DNA of 33,186 nucleotides from contig CANRFM010000022.1 of assembly GCA_947629905.1 (NCBI GenBank), positions 1 to 33,186 of the forward strand, written 5' to 3'. This document shows, in pieces, positions 25,635 to 33,186 of this stretch (within the stretch, counting starts at the first letter, position 1; each line of letters starts with the position of its first letter). Origin of the DNA: an uncultured Clostridia bacterium (lineage in GTDB: Bacteria; Bacillota; Clostridia; Oscillospirales; Ruminococcaceae). The notes under the pieces are model-generated. The model saw nothing but the letters and a program-made list of their open reading frames with translations, searched no databases and was not told the origin of the DNA. The position numbers and the translations under genes were made by a program.

Positions 25635-26164
25635 GTCGCCTGCTCCCGGAGACTGCGCTTCAGATCACGGGGCAGGAAGCTCTCCAGCACGCCCCGGAAA
25701 TGGGCATCCGGGGAAAAATACAGGCAGCACTTTCCGTGCTCCGGGTGGGTAAATTCCGCATAGTACTCCTCGCCCTCTCCCTCTGTCATCAAAGAGAAAC
25801 CGACAGCGGAAAAGGTCGTCATTTCTTCATCGGATTCCGGGCAGACACCGGCTTTTCCGTAGGCAGTGAAGCTGCTGACTTCGACTGAAAGCATCGGTTT
25901 GCGCTTGTCCTGTCCGAGAATTTTGTCAATATCAAGGCTGCCGTTGGTGCAGGCATATTCATACTCGACCTGTGTGAGCTTCATCAGGTAAAATGCCGCC
26001 CATATCGTACACACCGGTAGGATGATCGCCAGCCCGAATCCCATGAACAGCAACAGAAGAGAGACTGCTGTGATCAGAATGGTGATCACAACAATGCTGA
26101 CACGGCGGATGTCGTCACCGGTGGTATTATATTTTTTCACAAGCTGTTCAGCAAACTGATCCAT
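25631..26164 (-). CDS. Small membrane protein, possibly DUF6106-like
   Basis: 177 residues from the ATG at 26164, which has GGAGG 7 bases upstream; Mets further up lie in IS debris. An N-terminal helix (MDQFAEQLVKKYNTTGDD) is followed by two membrane spans (about 23-43 and 44-62), then a soluble domain that starts LTQVEYEYACTNGSLDIDKI and includes KRKPMLSVEVSSFTAYG. The layout recalls small clostridial proteins listed as DUF6106, but this is from memory and weak. First gene of the operon read from the promoter at 26216-26244. Confidence 0.7.
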   Translation of the reverse strand: MDQFAEQLVKKYNTTGDDIRRVSIVVITILITAVSLLLLFMGFGLAIILPVCTIWAAFYLMKLTQVEYEYACTNGSLDIDKILGQDKRKPMLSVEVSSFTAYGKAGVCPESDEEMTTFSAVGFSLMTEGEGEEYYAEFTHPEHGKCCLYFSPDAHFRGVLESFLPRDLKRSLREQAT

Positions 26165-26215
26165 GAAAAAGCCTCCGATTTCCGTAAAATTCCGGCACAA
26201 TATGCCTTTGTTACT

Positions 26216-26244
26216 ATTATAGCACAAAATCCCGATGAAGTCAA
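26216..26244 (-). promoter_or_regulatory. Promoter of the membrane protein-lipoprotein-nnr operon
   Basis: On the minus strand TTGACT (26244-26239), 17-base spacer, TATAAT (26221-26216). The IS1-like copy ends only 17 bases upstream of the -35 box. Confidence 0.8.
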
Positions 26245-26260
26245 TGGCTTTATAGGAACA

Positions 26261-26615
26261 GGAGTGGCTAATAGCGTTGTTTAAGAAAATCAACGACAGA
26301 GAAAGGGAGTTCACGGGTTTTCTTACATTGACGGTATTTATATTTAGCCAAGCCGAAGCGATTATAAACATCAATGAATACAGCCACAACAGAATAAAGT
26401 GTTTCCATTTTTCGGGCAAAGCATCTGCTTTTTCTTGCAAGGACAGGAATGCCTAAAATTTTGCCTACACCTCGTCCGCTTACTCCGGAATAATACATTT
26501 TCATTGCCAGTTTCTTCGTTTCATCAGAATATTCATGCTTTTTGGGATCAATGGTATACCTTATGCCGCAGTCTTTACACCTGCATCGCTGAGTTCCTGA
26601 CCTATGGTTATAGCC
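26261..26615 (-). mobile_element. IS1-like element, copy B, with internal deletion
   Basis: The right end GGAGTGGCTAATAGC (26261-26275) matches the end of copy A at 9-10 of its first 12 bases in inverted orientation. One open frame runs without stop from the zinc-ribbon tail (RSGTQRCRCKDCGIRYT, about 26600) through YYSGVSGRGVGKILG and then straight into IPVLARKSRCFARKMETLYS and a C-terminal part ending LPFSVVDFLKQRY, stopping at 26268 inside the terminal repeat. In full-length IS1-family transposases the DDE catalytic part lies between those blocks, so an in-frame deletion has removed it. Sequence shared with copy A (19915-20065) is nearly identical; the first Cys pair of the ribbon is replaced by unrelated sequence. 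Confidence 0.72.
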
Positions 26616-26619
26616 ATGT

Positions 26620-26839
26620 GAAACGGCAGAGCCGTCCCATTCACAGCTATTGTTTTGTTGTTGGTTATATTGAACCGCATACGGATTTTCGTTTTAAAAA
26701 AGGTAGCATTACCAGAAAATGCTCAAAGATAAACGCATCCGCCAAAGTATGTCACGAAAAAGGAATTGCCTTGACAATGCTTGTTCAGAAAATTCTTCAG
26801 TCTGTTAAAAACAGAGCTTCCATACTTGCAGGAGTTTGA
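26620..26839 (+). other. Unassigned open stretch beside the IS remnant
   Basis: A + strand frame stays open from the IS boundary to TGA at 26839. Its translation (IEPHTDFRFKKGSITRKCSK, later KVCHEKGIALTMLVQKILQS) has protein-like composition, but there is no start of its own, no ribosome site and no family I recognise. It may be the 3' end of a gene broken by the insertion, or chance. Confidence 0.25.
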
Positions 26840-26864
26840 CTCTGTTGAGCATCGTCTCTCACCC

Positions 26865-26912
26865 GCTGCATAATGCAGCAAAGCGACCAAGTTCTTCCCT
26901 TAGTCGCTTTGC
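26865..26912. terminator. Hairpins downstream of the pectinase operon
   Basis: GCAAAGCGAC (26878-26887) pairs perfectly with GTCGCTTTGC (26903-26912); a second dyad GCTGCA-TAA-TGCAGC (26865-26879) shares its edge, so the two may compete. They lie about 75 bases past the stop of the pectate lyase gene and can end its transcript, although no strong T-run follows on the minus strand. Confidence 0.5.
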
Positions 26913-26987
26913 ATATATTTTCTCTTAAAAGTTTGTCTAACTTTTTGGGGTCAATTCATCAACAGGCAGTGCAATTTTATGACGTTT

Positions 26988-29720
26988 TCAGTTTAACAGA
27001 ATTCGTTTCATCATCGCCAGATCAAACACATCCAGTTTCTCATCTTCGCAAACATCCGCTGCCTCCCAGTCCGCAAGATGTGTCTCCGGCACGGCAAGCA
27101 GCCATTTCTGTAACAGAACAACATCTGCGACATTGAATATACCGTCCGCATTAACATCGCCTTTGATTATTTTGGGCAGTTCTTCCGTGTTCAGCACCCA
27201 CTTCTGGCAGGCATTGCCGTTGGGCTCCCACTGCTGCACATTGTCGCCCGAACCCGTTCCGGCATTGGCGATCTCGATGACTGCCGCATCCCGGGAGGCT
27301 CTCGTCCGGATGAGATAGCTGCCGTCCAGGTTTTTGGAGAATTTGAACAGCATCGCAGAATCCTTGGCAGAATACGGCACAATGGCGATATTGCCGCCAT
27401 TTTCCCCGCTCATGGCTTTGAGTACATAATTCTCATCCGCCATGCTCCGGATATAGTAGTAATTTCCACCACCGGAAAAAGCTTCGAGCTTCCATTTCTG
27501 CGAAGCAAAATGCCCCGTTGTCCACTGCTGTACATTGGTACTTTCTGCCATTTCTCCGCCGGTAATGTCCATTACCATGCCGGAATTGGCATTCTCAAAT
27601 TCATACGCCAGCCCCGTGTCCATCCGGCAGCCCGGATCGTCTGCCTTTTCGAGGATCCAGTCCTGACAGGCATTCCCGTTGATCGTCCACTGCTGCACAT
27701 TGTCGCCCGAACCCATTCCGGCATCGGCAATTTCAACAGCAGACTTTCCGCCCGTGATCTTCGTCCGGAGCTTGTACGAGCCGTCCGGATTTGCCGTGAG
27801 CATGAATTTCTGGTTGTCGCCGCCATTATACTGGTAAATATCCGCATTCGTGCCGTCAGTGGTCTTCTTTCCGGCGATGTCGAGTGCATATGTCCCACCA
27901 TCACCGACTGCGGAGATCAGGCTGTAAAAGCCCTCACCCTCGTCGAACAGCTTCCAGAGGTCATGCGTCACACCGTCTGCCGTGCCCCACTGCTGCACAT
28001 TCGTGCCGTTTTCCGCAGCAGCACCCTCTACCTGCATATACAGCCCGGAATTGACATTTTTTAGCCGATACACCGAACCACTTGTGAACACTGCCGGAAC
28101 GACTGCCGAAAAGTCCACATGACGCAAGAACGGCGAGGGATAAGCAGTTGTGATCCAGCTTGCAAATTCCGCATCCGTGATATATTTCATGCCGTCCGCT
28201 TTCGTCTGATCACCGGAATACGCCGTGCAGAATGCCTTGGTGTCGGTGTTTTTCGTGTTATAGGCATCGAGGAGCGAATAGCCGTAGTTGGTCTTGTTGG
28301 GATACCAGCTCGATGTCGTCTGCGGGGTGAATTTCACCGCAGCCGGCACTGCATCCAGCCCCTCTGACAGATACGACCCGGCATCCCGGCATGGTTCTTT
28401 GCCGCCGCCCATCATGAACGCCTGCTGCATACTGTAGCCGTTGAAATAGTTGTTCTCCGATACCATATCCGACCCGTCGCCGCCGATGATGCCGCTTGTC
28501 GCAGCGCCATTTGCCCCTGTACCATAGGCAGAGTAGTAGTTGTTATAGATATGTGCCGAACCGTTGCCAAGCTGCGGACAGCGGCGCACATTCTCATCCC
28601 ACCAGTTATAGAGCAAAGTCGTCCGGTCACGGGTCAGTTCATCATTCTGCGTACCGTAAGCGACCGTCCAGTAACGGTTTTTCAGGTGACAATACGAGAT
28701 CGTCACATAGTCCGGACTGCGCAGGCGGTCTTTGGCATCCATGTAATTGTCATAGGGCGTGTTGATCCAGATGAACTTGCCCACTTCATCCTGCCCGTCT
28801 CCGGTGCGGTCATAGGTCAGCTGCGATTCAAAATAGATGTGGTCGATCCAGATCTGTCTTGATGACCAGATGTTGATCAGAATACGGTTGGGAGCATTCT
28901 TTGCGACCATTTTCAGATTGCGGAAAATGATGTTGTCCGAGGGCGAGTCGTCCTCCGCACCATAGGCATCATTTGTCCGGAACTGGCTGTCATAGATCGT
29001 ATGGCTTCCGTAGCAGCCGACAATGGTCTTGTTGTCACGGACACGGGTGTTGCCCTTCTTCTGCATATCAATGTCACTTGTGATGACGATGGTCTGCGTC
29101 TTGTCGGTGTTGAGCTGCTTTTCGAGGTCATCTGCATTGTCCACATACACGACTTCCCCAAGCAGACCGCCGATCGTTCCGGCTTTCACACCGGCAGAGG
29201 TGTCCGCATTCGCAGCCCAGCCCTCCAGACCGTCCAGATCCAGTCGGAATTGCTGATAGGTATCCCCGGCATAGTCCGAAAGGGAAAAGCCCGCATTTTC
29301 CGTGTAGGTCAGAGAAGTGCCATTTGTGCTGGTGACACGGTAATAGAGATCGTAGCCGTCAAAGTCCTGTTCCACGCCCTTGATCTCCCAACGTTGGTTT
29401 TCGCCGTCCGTGTCCTGTTCCAGTGCCACACCGGAACCTTCTGCCGTCAGCAGCAGACCATCAGCGGCATTGACGATCTCAAACACACCGTCACTCACCC
29501 AGTTGAGCGACCATTTTTCCGCAGCTGTGCCCTTTATGGCAGACGGCACAAGTGATGTGCCGGATGCTGTGACATTGGCATCCGTATCTGCCATACCGAG
29601 ACGGAAATACTGCGCCGGATAGGCGATCTCCGCCGCTGAGACTGCCACTGCCGGCAGCACGGGCAAGGTGCTACACAACAAAGCTGCCGCCGTCAATGCG
29701 GCATACGCTCTTTTCTTCAT
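26988..29720 (-). CDS. Cellulosomal pectate lyase (PL1) with ricin-type domains and dockerin
   Basis: About 910 residues, secreted. Signal peptide to about residue 30. A ricin-like beta-trefoil region (about 35-165) precedes the PL1 catalytic domain (about 188-500), which shows QIWIDH at 289-294, YWTVAYGT and NWWDENVRRCPQLG, the usual PL1 strand motifs and catalytic Arg region. Two CBM13/ricin-B type stretches with repeated NVQQW motifs follow (about 550-690, 700-835). A type I dockerin occupies 854-910 (GDVNADGIFNVADVVLLQKW and the second repeat). The second calcium loop reads DVCEDEKLDVFD, with Cys at position 3 where Asp or Asn is usual. It cuts homogalacturonan by beta-elimination, presumably attached to a scaffoldin. 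The start is uncertain among ATG 29720, ATG 29723 and GTG 29729. It lies just downstream of the PL11 gene. Confidence 0.9.
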   Translation of the reverse strand: MKKRAYAALTAAALLCSTLPVLPAVAVSAAEIAYPAQYFRLGMADTDANVTASGTSLVPSAIKGTAAEKWSLNWVSDGVFEIVNAADGLLLTAEGSGVALEQDTDGENQRWEIKGVEQDFDGYDLYYRVTSTNGTSLTYTENAGFSLSDYAGDTYQQFRLDLDGLEGWAANADTSAGVKAGTIGGLLGEVVYVDNADDLEKQLNTDKTQTIVITSDIDMQKKGNTRVRDNKTIVGCYGSHTIYDSQFRTNDAYGAEDDSPSDNIIFRNLKMVAKNAPNRILINIWSSRQIWIDHIYFESQLTYDRTGDGQDEVGKFIWINTPYDNYMDAKDRLRSPDYVTISYCHLKNRYWTVAYGTQNDELTRDRTTLLYNWWDENVRRCPQLGNGSAHIYNNYYSAYGTGANGAATSGIIGGDGSDMVSENNYFNGYSMQQAFMMGGGKEPCRDAGSYLSEGLDAVPAAVKFTPQTTSSWYPNKTNYGYSLLDAYNTKNTDTKAFCTAYSGDQTKADGMKYITDAEFASWITTAYPSPFLRHVDFSAVVPAVFTSGSVYRLKNVNSGLYMQVEGAAAENGTNVQQWGTADGVTHDLWKLFDEGEGFYSLISAVGDGGTYALDIAGKKTTDGTNADIYQYNGGDNQKFMLTANPDGSYKLRTKITGGKSAVEIADAGMGSGDNVQQWTINGNACQDWILEKADDPGCRMDTGLAYEFENANSGMVMDITGGEMAESTNVQQWTTGHFASQKWKLEAFSGGGNYYYIRSMADENYVLKAMSGENGGNIAIVPYSAKDSAMLFKFSKNLDGSYLIRTRASRDAAVIEIANAGTGSGDNVQQWEPNGNACQKWVLNTEELPKIIKGDVNADGIFNVADVVLLQKWLLAVPETHLADWEAADVCEDEKLDVFDLAMMKRILLN

Positions 29721-29744
29721 CATTCCCACTTCTTTCTATCTTTT

Positions 29745-32708
29745 TTATTTATTGAGCAGCTGCCATTTCAGCAGTGCCAGATCGAATACATCAATGACAG
29801 CATTTTCATCCATGTCCACATTCTGCCAGCTGGTGAGCGGTCCGGCTTTGAGCAGCCATTTCTGAAGCATCACCACATCGGCAAGCTCCACTTTTTCGTT
29901 GGCATCCGCATCGCCTTTGAGCGTTCCGGAAGCCGCATCCGCTTTGGCAAATACCGTATAATTCACGCAGTATGCCGACTGTCCGTTCGTGCCAAGCGTG
30001 ACCACATCACCGGATTTCACAGTTTTTTTGTATGCCGTAAATGTCACATCCCCGTCATTGGCAAGTGTCAGTTCCGTTTTCTCCCAACCCGAAAGCCATT
30101 CCGGCAGCGGGTCTACACGGCTGTCCATTGCCACATACACTGTCATATCTGCCCCTGCCGTAAAGACCGCAAGGTCACTTTCGCTGAGTTTGGCATCGCA
30201 CGCAGTCCGGAGCAGTTCCGCACCGAGCAGTTCTTCCGGAATTGCCGTGTACGTCACCTCTCTGTCCCCGAACACAAGGTCTCCCACTTCTGCACTGCTG
30301 TCAATGCTCCAGTTCCGATAGGTGTTCAGATCCTTGACGGTCAGGTTACGGAACAATTTGCCGTTAAGGGGGTCAATTTTGATTGCAAGCGTCCATTTCT
30401 GGTTATCCGAGCCGTCACAAGCCCACTGTACGACATTCGCTCCGCTTTCCGTGCTGCCCGCCTCAATGCCGAGACAGCTTGCATCGGCAGTCGCTTTGGT
30501 CGTGATGGTGTAGGTATTATCTCCATTATCCACAAATTTGAACAGCTGCGCATCGCTTGCCGTATCGCCCCAGATACCAATATTTGTGCCGTTCTCCGTC
30601 TTGCCGTAGTCGAGGTCAAGGAGATAGGTCTTGCCGTCACCCGCTTCGGAATACAGACGGTAATACCCATCTCCGGCATCCTCTAAATACCAACCGTCAG
30701 CACCGTTTCCGCCCTGCTGGACATTCGTGCCGTTGGCAGGTGTCTCCTCCGCCAGCGCAAGCGGCAGCCCGCTGCCCACGTTGGTGATCACATATTTATG
30801 TGCCGTATCGATAACAGCACCCGTCTTTCCGGCAGGGCTGCCATCATTGACCGTGCAGTCTGTCGGGCGTGCCGGCAGATCATACCCCGTTCCGAGGAAG
30901 AAGCTCGTATGCGGCGGCTGATTGTATGCCGTATTCTGCGCCGAGACTTGCATCCGGTACTGTGCATCGTGCATCAGCGTGGTGATCCTGTAATCCGTGT
31001 CGTAGGTCGTTGTGTAAATGCGGACAGACTTGCTGTCAGCGGCACGGACGATGAGTTCTTCACGCCAGTCCCCGAAAATATCCGCCGACAGGCAAGGCGT
31101 GCCTTTGGTCGTGTTGCAGGTGTAGTAGCCATCCGTGGAGAGCAGTGTCGTCAGCGTGCCGTCCTCTTTCATTTTGGTAATGGTCGCCGGAGAATCCGTG
31201 TAGCCGTCTAAAATTTCACGCTCCAAGTCGCCGTCCCAGTAGCTCAGGAAATTGATCGCCGGTCTCCTGCACGAAAGCGTCTCACCGCTCACATTTTTGA
31301 CAGGCATTGAACCGTCTGCTTCTGAGTTCCCCCAGAGTTCTGCGCCGGGATTTTCTGCCCATACATTGTCGCCGCAGCATCTTCCTGTATCGCCCTGACC
31401 GTCATTGTGGAAAATAATTTTTCCCGTATCGCAATCCACCAGTGAAACGCCATAGGGTTTGTCCTCGTGGCAGATCCAAGCCTCGATCCCGGGGTTTGTC
31501 GGGTCAAGGTCGCCTACGTGCATCGCATCGCCATGCCCCTTGTTCAAGCACCAGAGCAGTGTTCCGTCATCATCAATGCAGGTCGAACCTGTTATAATTT
31601 CCTGCCTGCCGTCACCGTCCACATCGGCAGGCATAGAATTATGATTTCCGTCACCATATCCCGGTGTACTGCTGCTTGTTCCTGTATCGAACATCCAGAG
31701 CTTTTTGAGCTTCTTATTCTCGACCGTGTAGGCGACTGCCGTCATTCTGCCGTAATAGCCACGTCCGGTGACTACGCAGGGATGCACGCCGTCCAGATAG
31801 GCAACCGTCCCCCAGAAACGGTCTACACGGTTGGTCTTGTCGCTCGATTTGCCCCATTTGGTCGGGTCACCTCTGCCGGGTTCGTAGTCGATCGTATCGA
31901 GGGCAGCACCTGTTTCACCGTCGAAGAGCGTGTAAAATTCATTGCCCGTGTAAATGAAGCCGTTCCCGTCCCGGTAGGTCTGTGAAGCATCACCGATGAC
32001 TTTCCCCGTGCCGTCCACCGTGCCGTCCGAGGTCTTGCAGGTCATTTCACACTTGCCGTCTAAATCGAAGTCACCCACGAAAAATTGCGTATAATGAGCC
32101 CCCGCACGGATATTCCAGCTGAGGTCAATGCGCCAGAGCCTTGTGCCGTCCAGCCGCAGGCAGTCTATGTAGACTTTATCCGTCTTGCCTTTCTGAGAAT
32201 TGTCCTTGGAATTGGAGGGGTCCCATTTCAGGAAGAGTTCATACTGCCCGTCCCCGTCCACATCGCCGACGGACATATCATTCGGGCTGTAGGTCACGCC
32301 GGATGCGGTAGGCGGTTCGAGGGGAACGTCAAACCATGCATCCCCGGAGGTCAGCTTGCAGGTCTCCGTGGAAACGACTTTCCCACCCGAAAGTGTGTCC
32401 ACCCGGTACTTCGAGGCAGCCGTTCCCTGCGCATCGAGGTAGCAAGTCGCCTGTCCGGCTTCACTGGTGTAGATGAGCGTGCCATCCCTGTAAAGATTAT
32501 AGACGGCATCGTCCGCATCGTTGGCAAGATATCGCCAGCTCACGAGCATCCCCGAACCTGTGCCGACAGCGGAAATGCCCCTGTCGAGATACTCCAGCAC
32601 TTTCCCGGAGGCAGCATCTGCCCGCAGTTCCGGCTTTCCGGGCGTGACAAAACCTGCCGCCCCGACAAGCAAAGCTGCCAATACCGCTGTGAAACGTCTT
32701 TTCTTCAT
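29745..32708 (-). CDS. Cellulosomal rhamnogalacturonan lyase (PL11-type) with dockerin
   Basis: 987 residues, secreted (signal peptide to about 32). Residues about 35-620 match the PL11 beta-propeller: LDRGISAVGTGSGMLVSWR at the start, repeated calcium loops such as DVDGDGQYELFLKWDPSNS and DFDLDGKCEMTCKTSDGT, GYYGRMTAVAY, GDGNHNSMPADVDGDG, and ADIFGDWREELIVRAAD. A ricin/CBM13-type domain with NVQQ and VVQWACDGSDNQKWTL follows (about 640-775). Next is a beta-rich domain (about 785-920, with MTVYVAMDSRVDPLPEWLSG) that recurs in carbohydrate-active enzymes but which I cannot name. A type I dockerin is at 932-987. It cleaves the rhamnose-galacturonate backbone of pectin. AAAGGAAAG lies before the ATG. 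First gene of a two-gene pectinase operon; the PL1 gene starts about 25 bases after its stop. Confidence 0.92.
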   Translation of the reverse strand: MKKRRFTAVLAALLVGAAGFVTPGKPELRADAASGKVLEYLDRGISAVGTGSGMLVSWRYLANDADDAVYNLYRDGTLIYTSEAGQATCYLDAQGTAASKYRVDTLSGGKVVSTETCKLTSGDAWFDVPLEPPTASGVTYSPNDMSVGDVDGDGQYELFLKWDPSNSKDNSQKGKTDKVYIDCLRLDGTRLWRIDLSWNIRAGAHYTQFFVGDFDLDGKCEMTCKTSDGTVDGTGKVIGDASQTYRDGNGFIYTGNEFYTLFDGETGAALDTIDYEPGRGDPTKWGKSSDKTNRVDRFWGTVAYLDGVHPCVVTGRGYYGRMTAVAYTVENKKLKKLWMFDTGTSSSTPGYGDGNHNSMPADVDGDGRQEIITGSTCIDDDGTLLWCLNKGHGDAMHVGDLDPTNPGIEAWICHEDKPYGVSLVDCDTGKIIFHNDGQGDTGRCCGDNVWAENPGAELWGNSEADGSMPVKNVSGETLSCRRPAINFLSYWDGDLEREILDGYTDSPATITKMKEDGTLTTLLSTDGYYTCNTTKGTPCLSADIFGDWREELIVRAADSKSVRIYTTTYDTDYRITTLMHDAQYRMQVSAQNTAYNQPPHTSFFLGTGYDLPARPTDCTVNDGSPAGKTGAVIDTAHKYVITNVGSGLPLALAEETPANGTNVQQGGNGADGWYLEDAGDGYYRLYSEAGDGKTYLLDLDYGKTENGTNIGIWGDTASDAQLFKFVDNGDNTYTITTKATADASCLGIEAGSTESGANVVQWACDGSDNQKWTLAIKIDPLNGKLFRNLTVKDLNTYRNWSIDSSAEVGDLVFGDREVTYTAIPEELLGAELLRTACDAKLSESDLAVFTAGADMTVYVAMDSRVDPLPEWLSGWEKTELTLANDGDVTFTAYKKTVKSGDVVTLGTNGQSAYCVNYTVFAKADAASGTLKGDADANEKVELADVVMLQKWLLKAGPLTSWQNVDMDENAVIDVFDLALLKWQLLNK

Positions 32709-32734
32709 AACATCTTTCCTTTCTGCGTGTGATG

Positions 32735-32763
32735 CGGAAACCGTGTTTCTGTTTGGGTTTCCG
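32735..32763 (-). promoter_or_regulatory. Leader hairpin of the pectinase operon
   Basis: CGGAAACC / GGTTTCCG, perfect 8-bp stem with a 13-base loop, inside the about 70-base untranslated leader and 26 bases before the start codon. No T-run follows, so it is more likely an mRNA-stability or translation element than a terminator. Confidence 0.45.
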
Positions 32764-32785
32764 GAAAATAATACCCTGTACTTTT

Positions 32786-32814
32786 ATTATATGACATTTC
32801 TATGAATTTGTCAA
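32786..32814 (-). promoter_or_regulatory. Consensus promoter of the pectinase operon
   Basis: On the minus strand a perfect TTGACA (32814-32809), 17-base spacer and perfect TATAAT (32791-32786). Such a strong core promoter suggests control by repression rather than activation. Confidence 0.88.
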
Positions 32815-32820
32815 TAGGTT

Positions 32821-32849
32821 TCCTATGTTAATTTACTAACAAAATAGGA
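32821..32849. promoter_or_regulatory. Dyad upstream of the pectinase promoter, operator candidate
   Basis: TCCTAT ... ATAGGA arms enclose TGTTA-N6-TAACA (32826-32841). The inner part, GTTA-ATTTAC-TAAC, resembles MarR-family operators. It begins 7 bases above the -35 box and lies between the promoter and the MarR-type gene. A role as weak terminator of the marR transcript is the alternative. Confidence 0.4.
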
Positions 32850-32901
32850 TAAGTCAAATGAAGAGAGGATAGTTTAACCGGCAGACTTGTATGTCTAAAG
32901 A

Positions 32902-33186
32902 TCATGTGTTATTATTTTCAACTAATTTTCCGAGCAGTTCATACAGTATTGCATAGAGCGACTGTGCTTTTTCCGGCTCGATATTCACGCAGGCGGTGAG
33001 ACGCTGCGGCACGGAGAGAGCCTTTTCACGCAAGGCATTTCCTGTATCCGTAATCGAAACGATCAGGTCACGTTCATCTTTGGTTGAGCGGCATCGCTTA
33101 ACATAGCCCTTTTCCTCGTATAATAGATTTTAGGGTGATTTGAAGAGTACCCCAATGAACCTCTGCCACGCTCGGTTGAGAAAGAC
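32902..33186 (-). pseudogene. MarR-family regulator, frameshifted and cut by the window edge
   Basis: The C-terminal half of a MarR-type winged-helix protein is readable: YEEKGYVKRCRSTKDERDLI (wing), then VSITDTGNALREKA and a last helix ending LYAILYELLGKLVENNNT before TGA at 32904-32902. Going upstream the same frame meets TAA at 33132-33130, whereas the neighbouring frame gives HWGTLQITLKSI, the expected recognition-helix part. One extra base near 33121-33124 would explain this. So the gene is broken or the sequence has an indel error; the N-terminal part lies outside. It points toward the pectinase operon and would be a natural regulator for it. Confidence 0.65.

Noticed and set aside
26915-26965. 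Possible second IS end around AAGTTTGTCTAACTTTTTGGGG
   Set aside because: It resembles ends of some insertion sequences, but no partner end or transposase fragment was found beside it.
1-33186. tRNA, rRNA or CRISPR array
   Set aside because: No cloverleaf with TTCRA arm, no rRNA-like stretch and no regularly spaced direct repeats were seen on either strand by eye.

Overview
The window looks like chromosomal DNA from a cellulosome-forming, plant-fibre-degrading Ruminococcus-type member of the Clostridia. The reasons are: two secreted pectin-degrading enzymes ending in type I dockerins; a type III glutamine synthetase; the Firmicutes block hprK-murB-rapZ-whiA-dnaE; strong AGGAGG ribosome sites; and TTGACA-N17-TATAAT promoters. 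The moderately high G+C would suit a species near R. champanellensis, but that is inference, not a match I could run.

Layout. (1) 231-2066: asparagine synthase on +, facing (2) 2136-13421: a probable ten-gene operon on the minus strand, read from a near-consensus promoter at 13393-13421: rpe, three Rnf-like membrane genes (rnfD, rnfE, rnfA), a membrane-anchored glycosidase-like protein, hprK, murB, rapZ, whiA, dnaE. The first four genes are joined by 4-base ATGA overlaps. (3) 13528-17657: a MOP/MATE-type flippase, a small metallophosphoesterase, and a two-gene unit for a von Willebrand A lipoprotein plus a second lipoprotein. (4) 17687-19468: oligoendopeptidase F. (5) 19741-20195: decayed IS1-like element. 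(6) 20317-22589: type III glutamine synthetase with its own promoter and a strong terminator-like hairpin in the leader. (7) 22667-26244: four-gene minus-strand operon (small membrane protein, lipoprotein, NAD(P)H-hydrate repair enzyme, lipoprotein). (8) 26261-26987: internally deleted IS1-like copy and unassigned debris. (9) 26988-32814: pectinase operon (PL11-type rhamnogalacturonan lyase, then PL1 pectate lyase, both with ricin-type domains and dockerins) from a perfect consensus promoter, with a dyad just upstream and a frameshifted MarR-type regulator gene running off the right edge.

The most unusual system is the Rnf-like trio. The three proteins keep the fold-defining motifs of RnfD, RnfE and RnfA. 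By motif alignment, however, the flavin-accepting Thr of RnfD is Phe165, and three of the four Cys that hold the intramembrane 2Fe-2S cluster between RnfA and RnfE are Ser or Ala. RnfB, RnfC and RnfG are absent here. The trio therefore probably does not carry electrons as a normal Rnf complex, yet it is intact, translationally coupled and co-transcribed with core carbon-control, wall and replication genes. Other points of note are the glnA leader attenuator, the absence of yvcK between rapZ and whiA, and an IS1-type A6C frameshift site in the IS remnant.
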